In this document: positions 1-8,864 of the stretch, in pieces
Layout of the letters: every line of letters starts with the position of its first letter
How positions within the stretch are numbered: the first letter of the stretch is position 1
Source: Megamonas hypermegale
GTDB taxonomy: Bacteria > Bacillota > Negativicutes > Selenomonadales > Selenomonadaceae
NCBI RefSeq assembly: GCF_900187035.1
Contig: NZ_LT906446.1
Location: forward strand, 1,922,001 to 1,986,000
Length of the DNA stretch: 64,000 bases
Direction: 5' to 3'
Program-made: the position numbers and the translations under genes
Notes under the pieces: model-generated
What the model was told of the DNA's origin: nothing
What the model saw: only the letters and a program-made list of their open reading frames with translations
Databases searched by the model: none

Positions 1-631
1 CTTTAACTCTAGCAGAGATATCCTTAGCACCCATTACAGCAGAACCTGCTACAATAACATTAGCGCCAGCAGCAAAACAAGTCTTTATTGTTTCAGGATT
101 TACACCACCGTCAACTTCTATATCATAATTATAATTATTTTCCTTGCGAAGTTTTACTAAATCTTTTACTTTTTCCATCTGGTCTTGCATGAATTTTTGA
201 CCACCAAAGCCCGGTTCTACAGTCATAACGAGTACCATATCAAGTTCTGGTAAAAGTTCTTCAATCGTAGAAATTGGTGTTGCTGGTTTTAAAGCAATAG
301 CTGCTTTCATACCTAAATCTTTTATTTTTGCTATAAGTTCTTTAGCATTTTCTGTAGCTTCAATATGGAAACAGAAAATATCTGCTCCAGCTTTAGCAAA
401 TTGTTCTACATAACGTTCTGGTTCAATAATCATTAAATGTACATCAAATATTATTTTTGTGTATTTTCTAATAGATTGCACAACAGCAAGTCCAAAAGAT
501 AAATTTGGTACAAATACGCCGTCCATAATATCTAAATGAAGATATGGTACATTTGCTTTGTCTAACTCTTCTAATTGCTGTTTTAAAATTCCAAAATCTG
601 CGGCTAACAGTGATGGGGATAACTTATACAT
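1..631 (-). CDS. rpe: Ribulose-phosphate 3-epimerase (3' end cut by window edge)
   Basis: The minus-strand frame starting at ATG 631-629 reads MYKLSPSLLAADFG..., followed by LHLDIMDGVFVPNLSFG, VHLMIIEP and MTVEPGFGGQKF, the conserved blocks of ribulose-5-phosphate 3-epimerase, including the metal-binding His/Asp residues. About 210 residues are visible; the family is about 215-220 long, so only the last few are missing. The enzyme interconverts ribulose-5-P and xylulose-5-P in the non-oxidative pentose phosphate pathway in the cytosol. An AGGAAG ribosome-binding site precedes the start. It is divergent from the MFS exporter gene, with a 190-bp regulatory gap. Identity is secure from motifs; in Firmicutes it usually follows prpC/prkC/rsgA, which would lie outside the window. 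Confidence 0.93.
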   Translation of the reverse strand, partial: MYKLSPSLLAADFGILKQQLEELDKANVPYLHLDIMDGVFVPNLSFGLAVVQSIRKYTKIIFDVHLMIIEPERYVEQFAKAGADIFCFHIEATENAKELIAKIKDLGMKAAIALKPATPISTIEELLPELDMVLVMTVEPGFGGQKFMQDQMEKVKDLVKLRKENNYNYDIEVDGGVNPETIKTCFAAGANVIVAGSAVMGAKDISARVK

Positions 632-722
632 ATAATCGCTTCCTTTCATTTTTCTAAATTTATTGTAGACCAAAGTCAATATTTAGTCTACCAAAAACCA
701 GTATTTAGGTATATAATCTTAT

Positions 723-749
723 TACTAAATCATTTGATTAGTATATAAT
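723..749 (+). promoter_or_regulatory. Near-palindrome overlapping a -10 box upstream of the MFS exporter
   Basis: Half-sites TACTAAATCA and TGATTAGTA form an inverted repeat (one base longer on the left) that runs directly into TATAAT at 744-749. The -35 is poor. The position suits a repressor site controlling the exporter at 823. A second inverted pair, GTAGAC 665-670 and GTCTAC 686-691, lies on the rpe side of the gap. The sequence is observed; the operator role is inference. Confidence 0.4.
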
Positions 750-822
750 TATCCCAAATAATTATATACATTATAATAAATATAAATAATTAACTATTTA
801 AGTTAAGAAAGGAATGATCTAA

Positions 823-2034
823 TTGAGTTGGAAAGCTATTTTATCCATATTAACATGTAATGTCGTGTTAATGTCAGCCAGCTACACAATGCTAATTCCA
901 TTCTTGCCTATGTATCTGATTCAAGAACTAGGCGTTCCAGCAGACCATGCTAATATGTGGTCAGGTGTAGTTTTTTCCATTTCATTTGTCGTTAGTGCTG
1001 TTATGGGGCCTATTTGGGGTAAATTATCCGATAAAAAAGGACGCAAATTAATGGCTATTCGCTCCGGTGCCGGACTCGCTATCGCTTATTTTCTTTGTGG
1101 TATCGTCAGCTCTCCATTTCAATTAATGCTTGCACGTGCATTTCAAGGTTTTGCAGCCGGTCTTTGGCCTGCTGAACTTGCTATCATGTCTGCTTATGCA
1201 CCAAAACAAAAACTTGGTTTTTGTATGGGCGTAATGCAAGGCGCATTAACTGCTGGTGGCGTCATCGGTCCACTACTTGGGGGCATCCTTGCTAGCGTTT
1301 TTGGTATGCGTATATCTTTTTTCATTGCAGCTGCAGCTCTCGGTATAATCACAATAATTACATTTATCTTCATTAAAGAACCACCACGTGTGGAAAAAAC
1401 ACCAGAACAAATACTCGTTGCTCAAAAAGCAGAACAAGTAAATCTATTAAAAATACCTATGATACGTCGCCTTTTAGAATGTGCTGTTGTCATTCAAATG
1501 GCAATCTTGATTTTACAACCAATCTTAACAATTTATATTGCTGAACTCAATCACAGCATGGAAAATGTTGTAATGTTATCTGGTATTGTATTTTCACTAG
1601 GTGGCTTTGCAGGCGCTATATCTTCACCGCTTTGGGGTAAATACGGTCAAGCTCATGGCTTTTTCCGCACTATGTGTATAACTCTCGCCATTTCAGGTAT
1701 AGTCTTAATCTTGCAATCAATTCCTGATACTTTAATACCTTTTGCTATATTACAATTTATGTGCGGTCTATTCTATGCAGGGGTATATCCTTCTATAAAT
1801 TCCATTCTCGTCAAAAAAAGTCCACCAGAACAACGTGGTCGTATATTCGGTCTGATGTTTTCAGCTCAACAAGTCGGTTCAACAATAGGACCACTCGTTG
1901 GAGGTCTTATCGGTACTTTTATCGGTTTGAAATTCGTCTTTATTTTCGCTGGTGCACTAATGTTCTTAACTAGTGCTTCCATGTACCTTAAACCACCTAT
2001 TAGAAAAATAAATCGAAAAAAATTTGCTAATTAA
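823..2034 (+). CDS. MFS multidrug exporter, MdtG-like (DHA1 family)
   Basis: A 403-residue protein with about 12 hydrophobic segments. It carries the MFS loop motif GKLSDKKGRK near residues 66-75 and a second-half copy (GKYGQAHG). The N-terminal stretch FLPMYLIQELGV...NMWSGVVFSISF closely follows the MdtG pattern of enterobacteria (408 residues), an inner-membrane drug/proton antiporter family; substrate cannot be read from sequence. The start is TTG 823, preceded by AGAAAGGA at 806-813; no in-frame ATG fits better. It is transcribed alone, divergent from rpe, and ends at a strong terminator shared with the RND pump. The AT-rich upstream gap holds a likely operator, suggesting inducible expression. 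Confidence 0.82.
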   Translation: MSWKAILSILTCNVVLMSASYTMLIPFLPMYLIQELGVPADHANMWSGVVFSISFVVSAVMGPIWGKLSDKKGRKLMAIRSGAGLAIAYFLCGIVSSPFQLMLARAFQGFAAGLWPAELAIMSAYAPKQKLGFCMGVMQGALTAGGVIGPLLGGILASVFGMRISFFIAAAALGIITIITFIFIKEPPRVEKTPEQILVAQKAEQVNLLKIPMIRRLLECAVVIQMAILILQPILTIYIAELNHSMENVVMLSGIVFSLGGFAGAISSPLWGKYGQAHGFFRTMCITLAISGIVLILQSIPDTLIPFAILQFMCGLFYAGVYPSINSILVKKSPPEQRGRIFGLMFSAQQVGSTIGPLVGGLIGTFIGLKFVFIFAGALMFLTSASMYLKPPIRKINRKKFAN

Positions 2035-2041
2035 ATGCACT

Positions 2042-2077
2042 AAAAAAGTTCTAGGCTATACACCTAGAACTTTTTTT
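2042..2077. terminator. Bidirectional intrinsic terminator
   Basis: A perfect hairpin: arms AAAAAAGTTCTAGG 2042-2055 and CCTAGAACTTTTTT 2063-2076 with a 7-nt loop. The A-tract and T-tract make it work for both the MFS gene (+) and the RND gene (-). Confidence 0.92.
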
Positions 2078-2087
2078 ACTATATAAA

Positions 2088-5000
2088 TCATGAATTATTT
2101 GCTACTTTATTTTCACTATCCGGTTTAATTTTAAACCATGTAGCATACAAAGTAGGCAAAATCAATAATGTAAGCACTGTTGCTACCAAAAGACCGCACG
2201 ATATAGCAATTGCCATAGAACCCCAAAGAGGACTTGATACGAGTGGCATCATACCGAGTATTGCCGCAGCAGCCGTCAACATTATCGGTCTAAATCGCAA
2301 TACAGCTGAATCTATAATAGCATCCCATGGTTTTTCGCCACTTGCTATATGTTTTTTTATCTGGTCAATCAAGATAATTGAATTTCTAATTATCATGCCA
2401 GATAATGCTAAAATTCCTAAAATAGCTACAAAACCAATCGGTTTATCAAATATCAACATACCAAAACTTACACCAATTATGCCAAGCGGTGCAGTAAGTG
2501 CTGTTATTATCATGAGCTGTACACTTCGAAGCTGGAACATCAACACTGTTATGATAACTAAAAACATCGCAGGCAATGGTTCAGTTAAATATTTTAAGGA
2601 TTTTTCACTATTTTCTACATTACCATCAACATGTAGGGTATAACCAAATGGCAAATTATTTTCTATTTCAGTTAATTTCGCAGCAATTTTATTTGTAGCA
2701 TCATTAGCTGTACCTTCATAAATATTGCCCTGTACTTTTATAGTAGGTTTTAAATCACGTCGCCAAATAACACCATCTTCTGCCCTATAACTAATTTTAG
2801 CAATTTGTTCTAATGGTACATAACCATACTGACCTAAATAAATCGGTAAATTGCGTACTTCATCAAGATTATCTCTATCCTTATCCTGCAAACGCATGAC
2901 AATATCAATCGTTCTATCGCCTGTATAAAATTGTGCAGCCGTTGCTCCCGTTATTTCTGTATAAAGCATTTGCGCTACAACTTGACTTGATATACCCATA
3001 GAACGCAATTTATCTTGGTCAAGTTCTAAATGAATTGTCTTCGATTTTTCTTGCCAATCAAAATTAACATTATATATATTGCTGTCACTGCGCATTACTT
3101 CGGCTACTTGATTAGCAATTTCTTTCACCTTATCTGTATCATATCCCGATACTCTAAACATAACTGGATAATCAGCTGGTGGTCCCATTTCAATAAGTTT
3201 TATATTTGATTTAACTTCAGGGAATTCTTCATTTAAAGTCTTAGCTAAAGATTTTCTTAATTCTTCTCTTGCATCGACATCTTTTGTCGTGATTATGAAT
3301 TGTGCATAATTATCTTTCGGCAATACTGGGTCAAATTGCAATACAAAGCGCGATGAACCTTGTCCTGTATAATAAGCAAAATTATTTATTTTATCTTGCT
3401 CCTCATTCAATATTTGAGCAAGTTTTTGTGCTTGTTCTTCCGTTGCCTTTATCGATGAACCCTCAGGAAGCGTCATCTCTACTACAAGTTCTGGACGAAG
3501 AGATGGTGGGAAAAATTCTTGTTTAACGAAGCTCAAACAGTATATAGACACACCAAAAATAACTACAGTCCCTAATAGTACTTTTTTTCTATGTGTTAAA
3601 CACATGTATAAAATTTTTCTAAATGCTTTATAAAATTTATTTTGATATGGGTCAATCTCACCTTTATCATTGCGTTTAACTTTTACTTTTATTATCTTAT
3701 ATCCATATAAAGGAGCTACCATAACTGATACAAACCACGACAATATAAGTGCCATTGCCACAACAGGGAATAAAGCTTTACAAAATTCAGAAGCTACACC
3801 ATTTGAAAAAGCTACTGGAATAAAGCCCGCACATGTTATAAGTGTTCCGCTAAGCATCGGCATAGCTGTCGCCTTATACGCATAACAAGCTGCATCAAAT
3901 CGATTTAATCCTTCTTCTAATTTTACACTCATCATCTCTACGGCAATAATCGCATCATCTACTAATAAACCGAGTGAAATGATAAGCGCGCCGAGCGATA
4001 CTTTATGCAAATCAATTCCAGCAATCCCCATGCCTACAAATACACCAGCTATAACAAGCGGTATACAACCTGCTACTACCAAACCCGTTCTTATACCTAA
4101 ACTCAAGAAACTAACAGCTAATACGATTATGACAGCTTCTCTAAGCGAACCGACAAATTCATCAATAGAATTTTTTACTACTTGAGGCTGGTCTGATACT
4201 TGATGTATTTCTAATCCTGTCGGCATTAATTTTTCTACTTTTTCGATTGTATCACTTAAATTTTCACCTAAAGCTAAGATATTTCCGCCATTTTCCATAG
4301 AAACAGCCAATCCCACAGCTGGCTCACCATTATAAAACATCTTAGGCTCAGCCGGTTCAACATAACGGCGCTCTACTGTAGCGATATCGCCAAGGCGTAA
4401 AATTCTGCCACCTGCATTTATTGGCATATTTTTGAGCATTTCTACATCAGCAAATTGTCCACTAAAACGCACATATACATTATCCGATTGTGTTTCAATC
4501 ATGCCAGCCGGCGTCATTTGCTGTTGAGTTTGTACAGCATTTGCTATATCCTGTGGACTTATGCCAAGTTCTGATAATTTTTCTCTTGCAGCTTCAATAT
4601 AAATTTTTTCTGGTTGTTCACCGATTATTTCTACCTTGCTGACATTATCTATACTTAATAAAATACGTCTTATCTTTTCCGCTCTCTGACGCATTTCTTC
4701 ATAAGAATAGCCATCACCCGTTATAGCATATATCGAGCCATATACATCATCAAATCTATCATTATAATATGGGCCATAAACGCCATCAGGTAAATCCTTT
4801 TTTATATCTTCTACCATATTTCGCACTTCCAGCCAAGTCGTGCGAATTTTTTCTGTTTTTACATCATCTCTAAGCGTTACATATATCACAGCTTCACCAG
4901 CACGCGAAGAACTTTTCACATAATCTAGTCCTGGTGTATCTTGCAATTTTTTTTCAATTTTATCCGTTACTTGCTGTTCCATTTGCACAGCATCAGCACC

Positions 5001-5159
5001 AGGCCATGCAACTGTTACAACCATTTGACGAATAGTATATGCAGGGTCTTCCATTCTCCCAAGTTTTGTATATGAAAAAATACCTGCAATAAATATAACT
5101 ACGATAAAATACCAAACAAGATTTTTATTTCTTAATGATACTTCTGTCAAATTTCTCAT
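2088..5159 (-). CDS. RND-family efflux pump inner-membrane transporter (AcrB/MexB-like)
   Basis: 1023 residues, normal length for HAE-type RND pumps. One N-terminal membrane helix (about 12-30) is followed by a large periplasmic domain starting with the usual PAYTIRQMVVTVAWPGADA pattern, then helices from about 340. The proton-relay pair of aspartates is present in GLLVDDAIIAVE (D401, D402), equivalent to the AcrB Asp pair. The second half repeats the layout. It exports small molecules across a diderm envelope, driven by protons. Its start overlaps the adaptor gene by 4 bp, so the two are co-translated. No TolC-like outer-membrane channel is encoded next to them, so it must be supplied from elsewhere. 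Substrate unknown. Confidence 0.93.
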   Translation of the reverse strand: MRNLTEVSLRNKNLVWYFIVVIFIAGIFSYTKLGRMEDPAYTIRQMVVTVAWPGADAVQMEQQVTDKIEKKLQDTPGLDYVKSSSRAGEAVIYVTLRDDVKTEKIRTTWLEVRNMVEDIKKDLPDGVYGPYYNDRFDDVYGSIYAITGDGYSYEEMRQRAEKIRRILLSIDNVSKVEIIGEQPEKIYIEAAREKLSELGISPQDIANAVQTQQQMTPAGMIETQSDNVYVRFSGQFADVEMLKNMPINAGGRILRLGDIATVERRYVEPAEPKMFYNGEPAVGLAVSMENGGNILALGENLSDTIEKVEKLMPTGLEIHQVSDQPQVVKNSIDEFVGSLREAVIIVLAVSFLSLGIRTGLVVAGCIPLVIAGVFVGMGIAGIDLHKVSLGALIISLGLLVDDAIIAVEMMSVKLEEGLNRFDAACYAYKATAMPMLSGTLITCAGFIPVAFSNGVASEFCKALFPVVAMALILSWFVSVMVAPLYGYKIIKVKVKRNDKGEIDPYQNKFYKAFRKILYMCLTHRKKVLLGTVVIFGVSIYCLSFVKQEFFPPSLRPELVVEMTLPEGSSIKATEEQAQKLAQILNEEQDKINNFAYYTGQGSSRFVLQFDPVLPKDNYAQFIITTKDVDAREELRKSLAKTLNEEFPEVKSNIKLIEMGPPADYPVMFRVSGYDTDKVKEIANQVAEVMRSDSNIYNVNFDWQEKSKTIHLELDQDKLRSMGISSQVVAQMLYTEITGATAAQFYTGDRTIDIVMRLQDKDRDNLDEVRNLPIYLGQYGYVPLEQIAKISYRAEDGVIWRRDLKPTIKVQGNIYEGTANDATNKIAAKLTEIENNLPFGYTLHVDGNVENSEKSLKYLTEPLPAMFLVIITVLMFQLRSVQLMIITALTAPLGIIGVSFGMLIFDKPIGFVAILGILALSGMIIRNSIILIDQIKKHIASGEKPWDAIIDSAVLRFRPIMLTAAAAILGMMPLVSSPLWGSMAIAISCGLLVATVLTLLILPTLYATWFKIKPDSENKVANNS

Positions 5160-6232
5160 AGAGCATCACCGTCCAAAAGTTTTACATCTTGCCCAGCAAA
5201 AAGCTTATGAACGCCAGCCGTTACGACAACATCACCCTCATTTAATCCTGTAACTTCGACATCATTCTTACCAAAGGCATTTACCTTTATATCTTTGAGT
5301 TCCACTTTATTTTCACTATTTACAACCCAAACTTGTGTTTTATTTTCAATCTGATACAGTGCCGATAATGGCAATACCGCATAATTTAAGCCATCATTTA
5401 CACTGAAGACAATATTTGCTGTCATGCCTAACTGAATATCTGCCGGTAATTGTGATAAACTTATTCGCACTTTATACGTTCTCGCTACAGGGTCAGCAAT
5501 TGGCGCAATTTCCCTAACAGCGCCCATCACCTCAACATTGTTAAGTGCCCAAAAAGTCACTAATGCACTTTGCCCTGTGGATATCGACTGTATCTTATTT
5601 TCTGGTACAGAAATTTCTATCTCTCTATCACCATCTTGGACTATTGTAGCCACTGTTTGTCCAGCTGAAACCACTTGTCCCACTTCACCAGAAATAGCTG
5701 AAATAACACCTGAATTATCCGCTATAAGCTGTGTATAATCTAAAGCATTTTGTCCCTGTTCTCTCTGTGCTATAGCTTGATTATACGCTGCTAAAGCATT
5801 TTTATATGAATTTTTATATTGGTCTAATTCTTGTGCACTCACCGCAGAAGCTGCATATAATTTTTCATATCGCGCTAATGTAGTCTGCGCCAAATCTAAT
5901 TGAGATTTAGCCGATTGAACCTGTGCTTCAAATACATTTAAATTTTGTTGAATATCTCTAGCATCAATACTCATAAGCACATCTCCGGCTGATACGCTAT
6001 CCCCAACATTCACATTACGAGATAATATTTTTCCACTGACTTGAAAAGATAAATTACTTTCATATCTGCCTTTTACCGTACCTGCATAACTGTCTTCACT
6101 ATCATGGTTTCCATAAATAACCTTTTGTGTTTTAACATAAACACAGTTATCCACAGCCTGTTCATCTTTTCCACAACCTGTGACTAAAAATATTGATAAT
6201 AGCAAAAATATCCACAATACTTTATATTTCAT
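5156..6232 (-). CDS. RND efflux periplasmic adaptor (membrane fusion) lipoprotein
   Basis: 358 residues. The N-terminus is a lipoprotein signal peptide with lipobox VTGC (Cys20). Then come a barrel-sandwich half-motif (VGDSVSAGDVLMSIDARD), a coiled-coil hairpin of about residues 85-160 rich in Gln/Ala, the matching half-motif (SGEVGQVVSAGQTVATI), a beta-barrel domain and a membrane-proximal domain, the order expected for HlyD/AcrA-type adaptors. It should bridge the RND pump to an outer-membrane channel. Start ATG 6232 has AAGGAGGG 12-14 nt upstream. First gene of a two-gene operon with the pump. Confidence 0.92.
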   Translation of the reverse strand: MKYKVLWIFLLLSIFLVTGCGKDEQAVDNCVYVKTQKVIYGNHDSEDSYAGTVKGRYESNLSFQVSGKILSRNVNVGDSVSAGDVLMSIDARDIQQNLNVFEAQVQSAKSQLDLAQTTLARYEKLYAASAVSAQELDQYKNSYKNALAAYNQAIAQREQGQNALDYTQLIADNSGVISAISGEVGQVVSAGQTVATIVQDGDREIEISVPENKIQSISTGQSALVTFWALNNVEVMGAVREIAPIADPVARTYKVRISLSQLPADIQLGMTANIVFSVNDGLNYAVLPLSALYQIENKTQVWVVNSENKVELKDIKVNAFGKNDVEVTGLNEGDVVVTAGVHKLFAGQDVKLLDGDAL

Positions 6233-6304
6233 ATCTAATCCCTCCTTAATTGCTATTTTCTATCTATATAATAACACATGGTTAATTTTATTTTAATTTG
6301 TTCT

Positions 6305-6365
6305 AAAAAAAAAGAGATTGCAACATAATGAGATTTATTTCCCATATAGTTACAATCTCTTTTTA
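6305..6365 (-). terminator. Terminator downstream of the biotin carboxylase gene
   Basis: Arms AAAGAGATTG (6311-6320) and CAATCTCTTT (6353-6362) flank a 32-nt loop; on the minus strand the stem is followed by a run of T. Long loop but strong stem and U-tract. Confidence 0.75.
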
Positions 6366-6378
6366 TCGTTAAATTAAA

Positions 6379-7803
6379 TCAAGCATAATACATACTTGCA
6401 TTAATAGCATTGATAATTTCTTCTTCAGTTCTTGCTTTCTTAGAAGCTTTAAGCTGTGCAGGTGTCATTGGTTGTACATATTTAGAGAAATGATTTCTGA
6501 TAAATCTTGTATCAATATCACCTGTGCAGAAATATTCATCTTTTAAAATACGCTGATGAAGTGGAATTGTAGTTTTAATACCACGAACTTGGAATTCTTT
6601 TAAAGCACGACGCATAATTTTAATAGCATCACCGCGTGTACGACCGTGTACAATAATTTTAGCAATAAGAGAATCATAATACGGTGAAATAGAAAGGCCA
6701 GCACAAACACCGCTATCTACACGAACACGAGGGCCACCTGGTTCTAAGAAGAAATCAACTTTACCAGGAGATGGCATAAAGTTATTATCTGGGTCTTCTG
6801 CATTGATACGACATTCTATAGCATGACCTGTGAATTTAACATCTTCTTGTTGTAATTCTAAAGCTTCACCAGCTGCAATGCGAATTTGTGTACGCACGAG
6901 GTCAATACCTGTAACAGCTTCTGTTATACCATGTTCAACTTGAACACGTGGATTTATTTCCATGAAATTAAATTGATTTGTTTTTAAATCAAGCAAAAAT
7001 TCTACTGTACCGATATTATTATAATGAACACTTTTTGCGGCCTTAATAGCTAAAGCACCAACTTCTGCACGGCGGTCAGGAGTTAAAGCAATAGATGGAG
7101 ATTCTTCTAATAATTTTTGATTGCGACGTTGAAGAGAACATTCACGTTCACCTAAATGAATAACATGACCATAATTATCTGCCACAATCTGTACTTCAAT
7201 ATGGCGAGAATGTTCAATATAATGTTCAAAATAATATTTTACTTTATGGATATCTATAATATTTAAGATGTTTTTCAAATCTTCTTCGTTGTTAGCAATG
7301 AGCATACCTTTACCGCCACCACCAGCAACAGGTTTTAAAATAATAGGATATCCAACATCTTTTGCTTTTTCAATAGCATCTTCATTGCTTTCAAGTGGTG
7401 TACTACCTTTTGACATTGGAATACCTGATGGCACCATAGCTGCTCTAGCTATATCTTTATCGCCAACTTTACGAATAGTATCAGCCCACGGTCCAATCCA
7501 AGTCATACCAGATTTTGTTACCATTTCTGCAAAATCTGCATCTTCTGATAAGAAACCATAACCAGGATGAACAGCATCAGCTTCAGTATTTCTAGCAGCT
7601 TCCATCAAAGCATCTTTATTTAAATAACTTTCACTGGCATCAGCTGGTCCAATATTATAACTATAATCAGCCAATCTTACATGCATTGCATCAACATCTT
7701 CATCTGAATATACAGCAACAGTTTCTATGCCCATCTCTTGGCAAGCACGAATAATTCGCACTGCAATTTCTCCACGGTTGGCTATTAAGACTCTTTTAAA
7801 CAT
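6379..7803 (-). CDS. accC: Biotin carboxylase (AccC-type)
   Basis: 474 residues, slightly longer than AccC of E. coli (449). Order: biotin-carboxylase N domain (LIANRGEIAVRIIRAC), ATP-grasp domain with glycine loop GGGGKGM at 161-167, catalytic block MEINPRVQVEH at 281-291, and the C-terminal domain with SPGKV and AKIIVHGRTR. It carboxylates biotin on a carrier protein using ATP and bicarbonate. No biotin-carrier or carboxyltransferase gene is adjacent, so it could serve acetyl-CoA carboxylase or act as subunit A of a two-part pyruvate or other acyl carboxylase; sequence alone does not separate these. The start has a TAGGAGG-type ribosome-binding site. Single-gene unit. Confidence 0.85.
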   Translation of the reverse strand: MFKRVLIANRGEIAVRIIRACQEMGIETVAVYSDEDVDAMHVRLADYSYNIGPADASESYLNKDALMEAARNTEADAVHPGYGFLSEDADFAEMVTKSGMTWIGPWADTIRKVGDKDIARAAMVPSGIPMSKGSTPLESNEDAIEKAKDVGYPIILKPVAGGGGKGMLIANNEEDLKNILNIIDIHKVKYYFEHYIEHSRHIEVQIVADNYGHVIHLGERECSLQRRNQKLLEESPSIALTPDRRAEVGALAIKAAKSVHYNNIGTVEFLLDLKTNQFNFMEINPRVQVEHGITEAVTGIDLVRTQIRIAAGEALELQQEDVKFTGHAIECRINAEDPDNNFMPSPGKVDFFLEPGGPRVRVDSGVCAGLSISPYYDSLIAKIIVHGRTRGDAIKIMRRALKEFQVRGIKTTIPLHQRILKDEYFCTGDIDTRFIRNHFSKYVQPMTPAQLKASKKARTEEEIINAINASMYYA

Positions 7804-8001
7804 AAAAACTTACCTCCTAAAATAACACATATTAATATAAGTATTTATATATATTATGATATATAATAGAAAAGAGCCTTATTTTAGAAAATGGCCCATT
7901 TATTCTATAACTTATAGTTATCAAATTCATACAAAATTTACATAATTAGACTAAAATTATTATATCACACTGAATTAAAATATCAATTGTAAATTTCTTG
8001 A

Positions 8002-8017
8002 ATTTTGTATACAAAAT
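8002..8017. promoter_or_regulatory. 16-bp perfect palindrome in the accC / PHP divergent gap
   Basis: ATTTTGTATACAAAAT is a perfect palindrome about 95 bp before the PHP gene and 200 bp before accC. A TTGACA hexamer follows at 8033-8038 with CAAAAT 17 bp later (8056-8061), a plausible promoter for the PHP gene. TTGTATACAA-type palindromes resemble GntR-family operators; this assignment is inference. The rest of the 300-bp gap is AT-rich, with a smaller dyad CTATAA-C-TTATAG at 7905-7917. Confidence 0.45.
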
Positions 8018-8111
8018 CTATATTAATTTATATTGACAGCATTAAAAACATACATCAAAATATAAGTGTTAATAATTAATCATTATATTATCATGAAAGA
8101 AGATGTTAACT

Positions 8112-8819
8112 ATGATTGATGTTCTCGATGCCCATATGCATACTATTGCTAGCGGTCATGCTTACAGTACTTTAAATGAAATGATTGCAAGCGGAAAAAA
8201 GAAAAATTTAAAATTAATTGGTATAACTGAACATACTAATAAGATGCCTGGTACTTGTCATGAAATATATTTTTGCAATTTTAAAGTAATACCTCGTCAT
8301 CAAGATGATATTGAAATACGTATGGGAGCAGAAATAAATATCATAAATTATTACGGTAATATGGATTTATCCGAAAAGGGATTTTCTAAAATCGATTACG
8401 GAATAGCCAGCCTGCATGACATCTGTATCGACCCCGGCAGTCAAGAAGAAAATACAAATGCCATAATCGGTGCTATGAAACATCCGAAAGTAAAAATAAT
8501 CGGTCATCCCGACAATGGCTACTATCCTGTAAATTACGAAAAAATCGTTTTAGCTGCTAAAGAATACCACGTTCTGCTTGAGCTGAACAACAGTTCTTTA
8601 AATCCTTTGGGCGAACGCCTTAATTCCCGCGATAATATGAAAACCATGCTTAAACTCTGCCAGAAGCATCAGACGGAACTGATTATCGACAGCGATGCTC
8701 ATATTGCCGATGATGTTGGCAACCATAAATATGTACATGAATTATTAGATAATTTAAATTTCCCAGAAGAACTAATTGTTAACACCTCTGTGGATAAGTT
8801 TAAAAAATATATAAAATAA
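8112..8819 (+). CDS. PHP-domain metal-dependent phosphatase (YcdX-like)
   Basis: 235 residues from ATG 8112; AAAGAAG upstream is spaced 8-9 nt from this ATG, whereas the in-frame ATG at 8103 would be too close. Metal-binding motifs of the PHP superfamily are present: DAHMHT near the start, TEHT, a glutamate in MGAEINI, GHPD and DSDAH near the C-terminus. The arrangement and length match E. coli YcdX, a trinuclear-zinc phosphatase-like protein, better than histidinol phosphatase. Substrate unknown. It stands alone, ending at a strong terminator shared with the DciA-like gene. Confidence 0.8.
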   Translation: MIDVLDAHMHTIASGHAYSTLNEMIASGKKKNLKLIGITEHTNKMPGTCHEIYFCNFKVIPRHQDDIEIRMGAEINIINYYGNMDLSEKGFSKIDYGIASLHDICIDPGSQEENTNAIIGAMKHPKVKIIGHPDNGYYPVNYEKIVLAAKEYHVLLELNNSSLNPLGERLNSRDNMKTMLKLCQKHQTELIIDSDAHIADDVGNHKYVHELLDNLNFPEELIVNTSVDKFKKYIK

Positions 8820-8828
8820 ATTACTCAA

Positions 8829-8864
8829 TAAAAAAGGACTGAATTTTTATTCAGTCCTTTTTTT
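8829..8864. terminator. Bidirectional terminator between the PHP and DciA-like genes
   Basis: Arms AAAAAAGGACTGAA and TTCAGTCCTTTTTT around a short loop. The stop codon of the leftward DciA-like gene (8847-8849) lies inside the loop, so its last four codons are part of the hairpin. Confidence 0.9.
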
